DNA from: JAGUXG01 sp043798435
Lineage (GTDB): Bacteria; UBA9089; UBA9088; JAGUXG01
Assembly (NCBI GenBank): GCA_043798435.1
Contig: JAZDOR010000179.1
Location: 1-11,409 of the forward strand
DNA: 11,409 nt
Direction of reading: 5' to 3'
Translations under genes and position numbers: made by a program
In this document: positions 1 through 7,109 of the stretch, in pieces
How the letters are laid out: each line of letters opens with the position of its first letter
Numbering within the stretch: position 1 is the first letter of the stretch
Notes under the pieces: model-generated
The model's database searches: none
The model's input: only the letters and a program-made list of their open reading frames with translations
Told to the model about the DNA's origin: nothing

Positions 1-2110
1 CAATTAAAATCCGTGCATCTACAACCTTGGCACCCTTTTCGAAGACAAGCAGGGGATTGATGTCTAACTCCTCTATCTCAGGAAAGTCAGTAACTAACTG
101 GGATAGCCTGCCTATACATTCAGCAATAGAGGCAATATCTGATGGTTTCTCACCCCTGAACCCTTCCAATATCTTATGACTGCGTATCTCTTCTATCATC
201 CGATGCGTTCCTAATTCACGGATGGGTGCCATCCTGAAGCTAACATCCTTTAATATCTCAACATAGATACCACCCAGTCCAAACATAAGCAGGTTGCCAA
301 AGAGCGGGTCCTTATGCATACCAATGATTGTCTCCTTTCCTTTGTCTGCCATTTTCTGGACAAAAAATCCCCAAATCTCTGCCTCTGGTTTTATGGATTT
401 GACGCTCTCTGAAATCCCTCTGCAGGCATCTTTTAGCTCTGTTTCATTTTTGATGTTTACCCGGACACCGCCAACATCAACCTTATGAATAATATCCGGA
501 GAGACTATCTTCAAAACCACAGGATAGCCGATTTCCTGAGCAGACTGCAAACATTCTTCTTCATCCTTTGCTACTCGTGACTCTATCATCGGAAATCCAT
601 AAGCCTTCAGGATGCTATGGGAGAGTGGTTCTGGTAAAAATGCCCTTTTTTGGCTTTTAGCCTCGGCAAGTATCTCTTCTACCCTTGCTTTATCAACATC
701 AGCGAATACCCTGACCTCTGTTCGCTTTCGTGTCAACCAATGAGAATATTCAGCCATACTTGCCATAGCCCTGGCTGCTGCCTCTGGAAATTTATAGTGC
801 GGAATATGCTTTTCATCAAGAGCATTCAAGGCATCAGAGATGTCGGTTACTCCCATATAACAGACTAAGACGGGTATTTGATATTTAGCTGTAACCTCAC
901 CAATAACCAAGCTAATTTCTTTGATAGAGGTCATTGCCTGAAGTGTAGATATGACAATCACTCCATCTACATTCTCATCCGCCAGGACAGCCTCCATGGC
1001 AACTTTATATCTGTCTTCCCTGGCATCTCCGATGACATCTACAGGATTATTTATGTTTGCTGTCGAAGGAAGCCCGTTCTTCAGGGTTTCAGTAGTTTTT
1101 GTATCAAAGGAGGCTAATTGCAAACCATATCTGATACAAGCATCAGTAGCCATTATTCCAGGACCCCCAGCATTAGTGACTATAGCAATTCTATTGCCTT
1201 TTGGCAGGGGTTGATTGGCAAACGCTCTGGCATAGTCAAACATCTCCTCAAAGGTCTCTACCCGTAGGACACCACATTGGTGAAAGAGGCTGTCATAAAC
1301 CTCATCAGAGCTGGCTAAAGCACCTGTATGCGAAGAGGCAGCCTTTGCCCCCTCCATAGTCCTGCCTGATTTTATGGCTAAAATTGGCTTTCTTTTTATG
1401 GTTATCTCTCTGGCTAATTCTATAAACCTTTTTGGCTCACTTAAATCCTCAAGATAGAGCAAAATAACATCTGTCTTGGGGTCATCCTTGATGATTTCCA
1501 GCATATCATTCTCATTCAGGTCAGCCTTGTTGCCCATAGAGACGAACTTTGAAAGCCCGATATTATTTGCATAAGCATACTCAAGGGCAGCTACCCCTAA
1601 AGCCCCTGATTGAGAGATAAAGGCAATATTCCCTGGCTTGGGCATAGTGGCGGCAAAGGTGGCATTCAGCCTTATTTCCGGGTCAGTATTGATTACACCA
1701 AGGCAATTTGGCCCAACAAGGGGTATAGAATGTTTCTTTGAAGCCTCAATCACAGCCATCTCTAACTCTTTACCCTTCTGGCCAACCTCCTTAAATCCAG
1801 CCGTGATTATAACCGCCGCCTTCACTCCTTTTTCACCACACTCCTCTAAAACTTGAGGCACAGCCACACCTGGCACAATAATTACTGCCAGATCCACCTC
1901 TCCTGGTATGTCCCAGACCGAGTGATACGCCCGAACCCCCAAAATACCCCTTGCCTTTGGATTTACCGGATAGACAATGCCTGTATATCCAGAAAAGAGC
2001 ATATTAGTAAATATACTCCTGCCCACAGTATTTTCACGGGTAGAGGCACCTATGACCGCTACAGTCCGAGGTGAAAATACAAAATCACCTTCTTTTTTTA
2101 CATCTTTCAT
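1..2110 (-). CDS. ADP-forming acetate/acyl-CoA ligase, fused alpha-beta (3' end cut by window edge)
   Basis: Member of the NDP-forming acyl-CoA synthetase family, which converts acyl-CoA + ADP + Pi to acid + CoA + ATP and gives fermenters ATP by substrate-level phosphorylation in the cytoplasm. I translated it by hand: 703 codons are present and the reading ends in VVDARILI, typical of the last residues of the family, so only a few codons are missing. An N-terminal CoA-binding Rossmann segment has VAVIGAS at about residues 17-23, then GPNCLG near 133 and SQSGALG near 166. The phosphohistidine loop SHTGALA places the catalytic His at 261. The C-terminal ATP-grasp half has HKVDVGGVRV, with the second phosphotransfer His at 542. 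The start is fixed by GGAGG at 2118-2122, 7 bases upstream of the ATG. The start overlaps the prp stop as ATGA. Substrate (acetyl versus branched or aryl acyl) cannot be told from sequence. Confidence 0.93.
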   Translation of the reverse strand, partial: MKDVKKEGDFVFSPRTVAVIGASTRENTVGRSIFTNMLFSGYTGIVYPVNPKARGILGVRAYHSVWDIPGEVDLAVIIVPGVAVPQVLEECGEKGVKAAVIITAGFKEVGQKGKELEMAVIEASKKHSIPLVGPNCLGVINTDPEIRLNATFAATMPKPGNIAFISQSGALGVAALEYAYANNIGLSKFVSMGNKADLNENDMLEIIKDDPKTDVILLYLEDLSEPKRFIELAREITIKRKPILAIKSGRTMEGAKAASSHTGALASSDEVYDSLFHQCGVLRVETFEEMFDYARAFANQPLPKGNRIAIVTNAGGPGIMATDACIRYGLQLASFDTKTTETLKNGLPSTANINNPVDVIGDAREDRYKVAMEAVLADENVDGVIVISTLQAMTSIKEISLVIGEVTAKYQIPVLVCYMGVTDISDALNALDEKHIPHYKFPEAAARAMASMAEYSHWLTRKRTEVRVFADVDKARVEEILAEAKSQKRAFLPEPLSHSILKAYGFPMIESRVAKDEEECLQSAQEIGYPVVLKIVSPDIIHKVDVGGVRVNIKNETELKDACRGISESVKSIKPEAEIWGFFVQKMADKGKETIIGMHKDPLFGNLLMFGLGGIYVEILKDVSFRMAPIRELGTHRMIEEIRSHKILEGFRGEKPSDIASIAECIGRLSQLVTDFPEIEELDINPLLVFEKGAKVVDARILI

Positions 2111-2427
2111 TTTATCTCCTCCGTTTCAATCTTTACTTTATCAGGATACTCCTTCTCTATTTTCCATAATCCAAGCAACATAGTTTCAAGAATGGCCTGG
2201 CTGGCTTTTTCTGGAGAACTTTTTAGTCTAACCATCATATTTCCTATCCCCTTTTTTAGCTCAATATCAACCTTTAGATACTCTTTTAGCCCTAAAACTG
2301 CTGTCTGCAAAATGGAAGAAATACCTGCACAGACAATATCTTCTCCCTTTCTTTTGTAATCAGAATGCCCTTCTGCAGAGAATGAGACAATTTTACCCGA
2401 TTTCCTTTCTATTCTTATCCTGACCAT
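2107..2427 (-). CDS. prp: Prp-type ribosomal-processing cysteine protease (DUF464/YsxB family)
   Basis: 106-residue protein of the Prp family, whose characterised members remove an N-terminal extension from ribosomal protein L27 (bL27). The two catalytic signatures are intact: AEGHSDY with the catalytic His at residue 21, and GEDIVCAGISS with the nucleophile Cys at 33; the 11-residue spacing between them matches the family. I chose the ATG at 2427. A TTG start at 2466 would add 13 residues (reading LRLTIRNSRFSKA as written) that are encoded entirely by an intergenic repeat and are not typical of the family. The chosen start has only a weak AAGG two bases upstream. Prp usually sits between rplU and rpmA; here it sits between a TPR protein and an acyl-CoA ligase, so its target gene is elsewhere. 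The family call is confident; L27 cleavage in this organism is inferred. Confidence 0.85.
   Translation of the reverse strand: MVRIRIERKSGKIVSFSAEGHSDYKRKGEDIVCAGISSILQTAVLGLKEYLKVDIELKKGIGNMMVRLKSSPEKASQAILETMLLGLWKIEKEYPDKVKIETEEIK
2118..2122 (-). promoter_or_regulatory. Shine-Dalgarno site of the acyl-CoA ligase
   Basis: On the minus strand GGAGGAGATAAA precedes the ATG at 2110, with a 7-base spacer. It lies inside the last codons of prp, and the prp stop overlaps the start as ATGA, so the ligase is probably translated by a mix of direct entry and coupling to prp. Confidence 0.75.
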
Positions 2428-2437
2428 AGCCTTAGAA

Positions 2438-2515
2438 AATCGCGAATTGCGAATCGTTAATCGCAAATCTATTTTTCTTCAATCCGCAATTCGCGATCCA
2501 CGATCCGCAATTCTT
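2438..2515. repeat. Period-7 inverted word repeat spanning the TPR/prp junction
   Basis: Two arms of degenerate heptamers face each other. The left arm, read on the minus strand, is GATTTGC, GATTAAC, GATTCGC, AATTCGC. The right arm on the plus strand is AATCCGC, AATTCGC, GATCCAC, GATCCGC. The core ATCGCGAATTGCG at 2439-2451 is a perfect 13-base inverted match to 2485-2497, enclosing a T-rich loop. The right arm lies within the last codons of the TPR gene (stop codon at 2469-2471), and the left arm lies just before the prp start. It could fold as an RNA hairpin in the joint transcript. Confidence 0.8.
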
Positions 2516-4673
2516 CAATGATTAGCTCAAGGTTTTTATCCTTGGGCAGGATTGCCATTTGAGAAAGATATTCGTCTTTTTTCCCTTCAGAAAGGGCAAG
2601 AAGCGCATAGATTGCCCTTTTTCTCTTCTTATATTCAGGGATTTTAAACATTTTGAGAAGTTCTGCGTCAACAGATTCGCCTTTTTTAATCCGAAATAGC
2701 AGATTAGTCCACTGATATAAAAAGACTGAACTATCGTTTAGTGGCCACCATTCACTCAGGCTTTTCTCAATAGGCTTCCAGACAGATGAAATCTCCTCCC
2801 ATTTATTTTGCTTGATAAGACCGGTAATCTGCCCCAAAAATGCAGCCGAAGCCATATGGCTATATGTCGGCTCAAGCCAGCGGATGAAACCAAGATTAGA
2901 AAACCTCTTTTTGAAAAGGCTGATGGCCTCATCAATCTTTCCCTCTTCTATCAGATAATACCCCTTGTAGATGGAGGCATTATACCAGAACCAAAAGATA
3001 GCTATTGGTGCCAGGAGCAAAATAAGTCTTCCCCTTCTAAAAATGATAACGCCGATGGAAAGTATCTCAAATATTACAGGATGATCGGTAAATGCAGGAA
3101 GAAAGGAGGCCAACATCAAAATAATAGCAATATCTAAGGAGAAGTCCAAAAGGATAAAGGAGAGATATATCCTCACCTTTGGAATCTTGATGATAAAAGA
3201 GATTAGCAGAGATACCAATAAAAGTATAAGAATTCCTACAGGGAGCAAGATGGTCAAGAAGAGCAAAACCTCTTTCAGCATGTCTAAGGGAATGAACTTA
3301 AAGCTACCTTTGCCAAATAAAGAGGAGAGCAGTAGCACCAGAAAGTTTCCAAAATAAAGATAGAAAACCCATCTCTTTTTAATCACATACCTCTTTAAGG
3401 CAGGATACCCCCTGATAAGGAACATCCCTGTGTAGTGAATCAGGGCAAGGAGGAAGAAGGTGGCTATCCAGATAGCAGTATATCCAAAGCAGAACAATGG
3501 GAAGTATTTATTTACAAACGCCTCCTCCAGCCAGATATTCAGGGTTTTTCTGTCCTTTGTCAGCCAAAACCCCTTCTGATAAGCAAGAACAGCCTCAATA
3601 AACCTGTTATTGTAATAATACCCATTTCCCAGGGCAAAATAGGGTCTGTCAAAGAATGGTTCTTTCACAACAGCCCTCTTTGCAAATAAAAGTGCCTCAG
3701 TATATGAACCCTTCTTTCCATAGATGTCGCTCATAAACACATCTGGCAGGCTATCCCCTGGAAGCTCCTTGATAAGCTCTTTATAGAGGATTTCTGCCTT
3801 TGTTCTTAAGGAAAGCTCCTTGTATAACCAAAGCCTCCTCAATTTGACTAAATATAAGGAGGGCTCTTTTTCTTCTACACTATAGAATCTTCGCAGAGCT
3901 GTCATATACAATTGAGAAGATAAGGCTACCATTCCCTCAAGATAGAGTCGCTCGCTTTCATTACTAGTTATTCTGGCTGGAACCTCTTCTAAAGGAACCC
4001 CTTTGTTCAAAAGAAGAAGGGCAATCTTTTCCTTGATAAGGATATTATCTGGCTCAAGCCTTTCTAATTCTAAGAGAACGCCAGATGCTGGCTTTAAACT
4101 ACCCTCCTTTAGCAGCAAACCAGAAAATTCATAGAGGAGCTCAGGAGAATGTGTTCTTGTTATGCCCTCTGCGAGAACCTCTGAAGCATGCGACTCATCC
4201 CCTTTCGCTGAATATAACCAAAAGAGATGGAGGTAGGAGAGAGACAAAAGAGGTTCTTTTTCCTTTGCAGAAAGATATAGTTTCTCTGCCTCAGATAGTT
4301 TTCCCTCTGCCTTTCTTGCCATACCCATTCCAATCAGGCAGTAGGCACTTTCAGAATTTACCTCCTCAAACGATGAATAAGCCAATGTGTATGAACCCTG
4401 ATAGAGATACCAGAGGCCATCCCTTATTGACTCATAAAATGGTGGACAACCTGTAAGGTCTATCTTCTTGTAGGAAGCAGACAAGCCTTCTTTCTGGTAA
4501 CAGTCTGCTAAAAGAAAGAGAAGATCGGGACAAGGCTTTCTCTTTAGCTCTTCAGAAAATATAGCCCTTGCCTCTTTTATCTTGCCCTTGGCAAAAAAGG
4601 CTCTCCCATCTATTATGGCATCTGCAAAGCAGATAGAAGCAAAAACTAAAGCAAATCCAATAATTTTCTTCAT
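2469..4673 (-). CDS. TPR-repeat protein with signal peptide and about five membrane segments, function unknown
   Basis: 734-residue protein I do not recognise as a named family. Residues 1-18 look like a signal peptide or N-terminal anchor (MKKIIGFALVFASICFADA). Residues 20-375 are alpha-helical tetratricopeptide-type repeats with recurrent spacing of small and aromatic residues, for example ALGNGYYYNNRFIEAVLAYQ at 347-366. A hydrophobic region follows, with likely membrane segments near 391-420, 434-453, 466-496, 503-527 and 533-566. The C-terminal part, 567-720, contains one more TPR-like hairpin (GYYLIEEGKIDEAISLFKKR). This suggests a periplasmic N-terminal scaffold tethered to the inner membrane, possibly a partner of wall or envelope machinery such as the mltG neighbour. 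The start has AGGA about 7 bases upstream. The last ~14 residues (ELRIVDRELRIEEK) are encoded by the period-7 intergenic repeat and are probably not functional sequence. Confidence 0.8.
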   Translation of the reverse strand: MKKIIGFALVFASICFADAIIDGRAFFAKGKIKEARAIFSEELKRKPCPDLLFLLADCYQKEGLSASYKKIDLTGCPPFYESIRDGLWYLYQGSYTLAYSSFEEVNSESAYCLIGMGMARKAEGKLSEAEKLYLSAKEKEPLLSLSYLHLFWLYSAKGDESHASEVLAEGITRTHSPELLYEFSGLLLKEGSLKPASGVLLELERLEPDNILIKEKIALLLLNKGVPLEEVPARITSNESERLYLEGMVALSSQLYMTALRRFYSVEEKEPSLYLVKLRRLWLYKELSLRTKAEILYKELIKELPGDSLPDVFMSDIYGKKGSYTEALLFAKRAVVKEPFFDRPYFALGNGYYYNNRFIEAVLAYQKGFWLTKDRKTLNIWLEEAFVNKYFPLFCFGYTAIWIATFFLLALIHYTGMFLIRGYPALKRYVIKKRWVFYLYFGNFLVLLLSSLFGKGSFKFIPLDMLKEVLLFLTILLPVGILILLLVSLLISFIIKIPKVRIYLSFILLDFSLDIAIILMLASFLPAFTDHPVIFEILSIGVIIFRRGRLILLLAPIAIFWFWYNASIYKGYYLIEEGKIDEAISLFKKRFSNLGFIRWLEPTYSHMASAAFLGQITGLIKQNKWEEISSVWKPIEKSLSEWWPLNDSSVFLYQWTNLLFRIKKGESVDAELLKMFKIPEYKKRKRAIYALLALSEGKKDEYLSQMAILPKDKNLELIIEELRIVDRELRIEEK

Positions 4674-4711
4674 ATTATTCCTACTCAGACACTTACGATT
4701 ATGTTATAGGA

Positions 4712-4797
4712 TAACCGCTAATGGACGCTAATAAACGCCAATGAACACGAAGTAAGGAAAGAATTTATCAGCGTTAATTCGCGTTCATTCGCGGTTA
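4712..4797. repeat. Period-10 inverted repeat in the mltG/TPR gap (27-base arms)
   Basis: Left arm 4712-4738 and right arm 4771-4797 match as an inverted repeat at 23 of 27 positions around a 32-base loop. Each arm is made of decamers: CGCTAATGGA, CGCTAATAAA, CGCCAATGAA on the left and GCGTTAATTC, GCGTTCATTC, GCGGTTAAAG on the right. The rest of the 176-base gap (4674-4849) holds only the ribosome binding site of the TPR gene, a possible promoter, and a 17-codon open frame starting one base after the mltG stop. Confidence 0.85.
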
Positions 4798-4801
4798 AAG
4801 A

Positions 4802-4830
4802 ATTATATCTCCTTTTTGAGCAGAAAGCAA
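4802..4830 (-). promoter_or_regulatory. Possible promoter for the TPR-prp-ligase operon
   Basis: On the minus strand TTGCTT (4825-4830) and TATAAT (4802-4807) are separated by 17 bases. The -10 is perfect but the -35 matches only three of six positions. Initiation about 7 bases downstream would start the RNA at the first bases of the 4712-4797 inverted repeat, so the transcript would begin with a large hairpin. AAGGAG overlaps the same stretch and could instead be an orphaned ribosome binding site. Confidence 0.35.
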
Positions 4831-4849
4831 CCTTGTTTTAATAAGCATA

Positions 4850-5830
4850 TTATCTTCCCGATTGATATTTGTAAGTAGCCTGGTGATGCTCGGATAGGGT
4901 GCGGGAAAACTTGTGCCTGCCATTATTCATTGAGACAAAGTATAGATAGTCAGAAGGAACAGGATATATGGCGGCTTTGATGGAAGAAAATCCTGGGCTG
5001 GCGATTGGACCTGGTGGAAGCCCTCTGTATTTATAAGTATTGTAGGGTGAGTTGACCTCTAAATCCTTTTTCTTCAGATTTCCATCAAAATCAGGCAATA
5101 GGGCATAGATTACTGTTGGACAGCTACACAAGGGGATTCCAGCCTTTAAGCGATTATGAAAGACAGCAGAGATAAGGGGTTTCTCTTCTACGCAACCTGT
5201 CTCCTTTTCAATAATAGAGGCTAAGGTGAGTAATTGGTGGACAGAAAGACCAGAATTACCTACTCTTTCCTGGGGAAGCACTTTATTCAGCTCAGAAACC
5301 ATCATCTCAATTATTTCTTCAGTAGCAGCACCCTTTGAAACACAATATGTTTCAGGAAATAGATATCCTTCTGCTGTTTCTACTTGAATACCTAAACCTA
5401 TGAGAAACCCTTTGTCTTTAGTCAGGGAAAGAAACCTCTTTTTTGAAACAAATCCCTTTGTTGATAAAAGCTCAGCTATCTGAAACAGGTTGTATCCCTC
5501 TGGAATTGTAAAGCAGGATTTTTCGCATTCACCCTTTTCCAGTTTCTTGAGAATCTGAGCCGTGCTCATTGAAGGAGAAAGCAGATACTCACCTGCCTGA
5601 ATCTTACGACTATCCCCCTTTCCATCAGCTAAAGCTACAAAGGAAAGCCCATCACGAATTAAGCCTTCATCTTTCAGAAGCCTGGCAATCTCCATCAGAG
5701 CCATACCTTTTTTGATATCAATACTCTTAATAACCATAGAAAACCTATTGACTGGAAGATAGACATTATAGAAAAAGAGCGTCAAAAAAAACCCTGTTAG
5801 TATAATGCTAAGCAATGGTATTTTCTTCAT
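4850..5830 (-). CDS. mltG: MltG/YceG endolytic murein transglycosylase
   Basis: 326-residue inner-membrane lytic transglycosylase; the family cleaves nascent glycan strands and is thought to set their length. A membrane anchor lies at residues 4-26. A LysM-like subdomain with EGYNLFQIAELL follows at 111-122. The catalytic domain contains LASIIEKET with the catalytic Glu at 208, VFHNRL at 223-228, PTVIYAL at 238-244 and SPYNTYKYRGLPPGPI at 261-276, the family hallmark. Length matches the family. One oddity is LCSCPTVIY at 234-242, where relatives normally have an Asp at the position of Cys237; another Cys pair is at 102 and 106. The start codon follows the upstream stop with no gap (TAA then ATG) and has no clear ribosome binding site, so translation is probably coupled to the SpoIID-like gene. 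Confidence 0.93.
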   Translation of the reverse strand: MKKIPLLSIILTGFFLTLFFYNVYLPVNRFSMVIKSIDIKKGMALMEIARLLKDEGLIRDGLSFVALADGKGDSRKIQAGEYLLSPSMSTAQILKKLEKGECEKSCFTIPEGYNLFQIAELLSTKGFVSKKRFLSLTKDKGFLIGLGIQVETAEGYLFPETYCVSKGAATEEIIEMMVSELNKVLPQERVGNSGLSVHQLLTLASIIEKETGCVEEKPLISAVFHNRLKAGIPLCSCPTVIYALLPDFDGNLKKKDLEVNSPYNTYKYRGLPPGPIASPGFSSIKAAIYPVPSDYLYFVSMNNGRHKFSRTLSEHHQATYKYQSGR

Positions 5831-6904
5831 TTATTCAAAGTCTAACTTTTTTATAAAGCAGCCCGGGAAGTAGAAGAAGAGTATCTCCTCGTAGTCTGCA
5901 CCCTTGCCTGCCATTCCTTTTGCTCCCCATTGGCAAAGCCCAACACCGTGTCCCCAGCCTTTTCCAATAAGCCGTATCCCATCCCAGGTCTGGTCTATCT
6001 CAAAGTATGTGCTTTTTATCAGATTAGAGCCAAACATATTTCTGAAGTCATTAGCCTTGATAACCTTTTTTCCTTCTTCGTGATGGATAACAACCTCCTT
6101 TGCCCTGCCTTGCCCTGTCCTTTCTACCCTTGAAACCCTGGAAATCCCAAGTTTTTTGGCAATATTGGCATAGCTTAGATTACATTGCCAGTTGTAATGA
6201 GGAGATGCCTGGCAATATGGGCAGACCATAGATTTGAGGTATGGCAGGCTAGGCCCCCAGACATCCCTTATATCTGAAATGAGGCCGCCACAGCAGGCGT
6301 GATAATAGACAGGAGCAGGCTTTTCATTATAGCAAAGAACCTCATTCTTTGTGGCAGAACAAGCGAGTATAGCCACCCTATCCTCTGCCTCCATTCCTCC
6401 ATAGACCTGACAATGGACATCCGAGCAGAGGTCAAAGCCTTCAGCCTTATGCTTCTGGTTGACTAAGGCATAAGTTCGGGCAAGCACAGCCTGCGTCTTT
6501 ATTGCCTCCATTGGCCAGTCTGTTGAAATCTCCCTTCTTATTATGCCTGGGAGATATTCTTCCATATCAACTATGTTTATGACTAATAATCCGCCTCCCT
6601 GCCTTCTAATCTCAAAAAAGCCCCTATACCTTCTGTTTCCAATCTTGATGTAGCTATTGGAAAGTGGATAGACAAAGACCGGTCCCAAAAACTCACCATA
6701 AGAGGATGTCAATATTCCACCTGCGGTTGCTTTAAGCTGAAGGGGTGCAGAATACCTTCTGCCCATCAGGTTATCTTCGTCATAAAGCTCAAAATATCCT
6801 GTGCCTGAAATATCAACAACAGAACTTTGAGCAATCTTTACCCTTAAATCAAGGGAGAAACCGAGATTGGAAAGGAGGAGGAGGAAAAGTAATGCTTTAG
6901 CCAT
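5831..6904 (-). CDS. spoIID: SpoIID/LytB-domain lytic transglycosylase, secreted
   Basis: 357-residue exported protein of the SpoIID/LytB family, which in spore formers is a lytic transglycosylase acting on denuded glycan. The family is also widespread in non-sporulating bacteria, so it does not by itself imply sporulation. A signal peptide covers about residues 1-18. The core motif PGIIRREISTDWPMEAIKTQ (119-138) carries the likely catalytic Glu125. CSDVHCQVYGG (160-170), YHACCGG (201-207) and the Cys pair in CPYC (228-231) follow; some of these positions bind zinc or form disulfides in relatives. GKGWGHGVGLCQWGAKGMA (315-333) is the usual C-terminal signature. No ribosome binding site is evident before the ATG, and the upstream gap is filled by nested inverted repeats. 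It abuts mltG, which suggests joint control of glycan strand trimming. Confidence 0.9.
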   Translation of the reverse strand: MAKALLFLLLLSNLGFSLDLRVKIAQSSVVDISGTGYFELYDEDNLMGRRYSAPLQLKATAGGILTSSYGEFLGPVFVYPLSNSYIKIGNRRYRGFFEIRRQGGGLLVINIVDMEEYLPGIIRREISTDWPMEAIKTQAVLARTYALVNQKHKAEGFDLCSDVHCQVYGGMEAEDRVAILACSATKNEVLCYNEKPAPVYYHACCGGLISDIRDVWGPSLPYLKSMVCPYCQASPHYNWQCNLSYANIAKKLGISRVSRVERTGQGRAKEVVIHHEEGKKVIKANDFRNMFGSNLIKSTYFEIDQTWDGIRLIGKGWGHGVGLCQWGAKGMAGKGADYEEILFFYFPGCFIKKLDFE

Positions 6905-6918
6905 CTGAAATAAAAATT

Positions 6919-7090
6919 AACCACAGAGAACACAGAGAAATAAAAAATTAGACACCGATTTACACAGATAGACACAGATAATTTTTAACTTTTATCAGTG
7001 AAAATCAGTGTTAATCTGTGTCAAAAATATTTTTTAGGGTTTTCGGGCTTTTGTATTTCTTCTTCTCCGTGACTCTGTGCCTCAGTGGTT
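6919..7090. repeat. Nested inverted repeat: CACAGAG outer arms, CACAGAT inner arms
   Basis: Fills most of the 205-base gap between pilT and the SpoIID-like gene. The outer arms are CACAGAG words: 6919-6940 (two CACAGAGAA nonamers) against 7066-7090, whose units are nearer 8 bases, leaving a one-base slip. The inner arms 6951-6981 and 6992-7022 match at 24 of 31 positions as an inverted repeat with a 10-base internal period (GACACAGATA-like on the left, ATCAGTGTTA-like on the right). Between the inner and outer right arms is an unremarkable T-rich stretch. No gene is seen here. Confidence 0.85.
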
Positions 7091-7109
7091 TATATTCTTT
7101 TCTTGTCAC

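Noticed and set aside
2428..2466. TTG start adding 13 residues to Prp
   Set aside because: The extension is a translation of the period-7 repeat and is not typical of the family; the ATG at 2427 gives the standard length.
5831..6904. SpoIID homologue as evidence that the organism forms spores
   Set aside because: The SpoIID/LytB domain is common in non-sporulating phyla, and no other sporulation gene is in the window.
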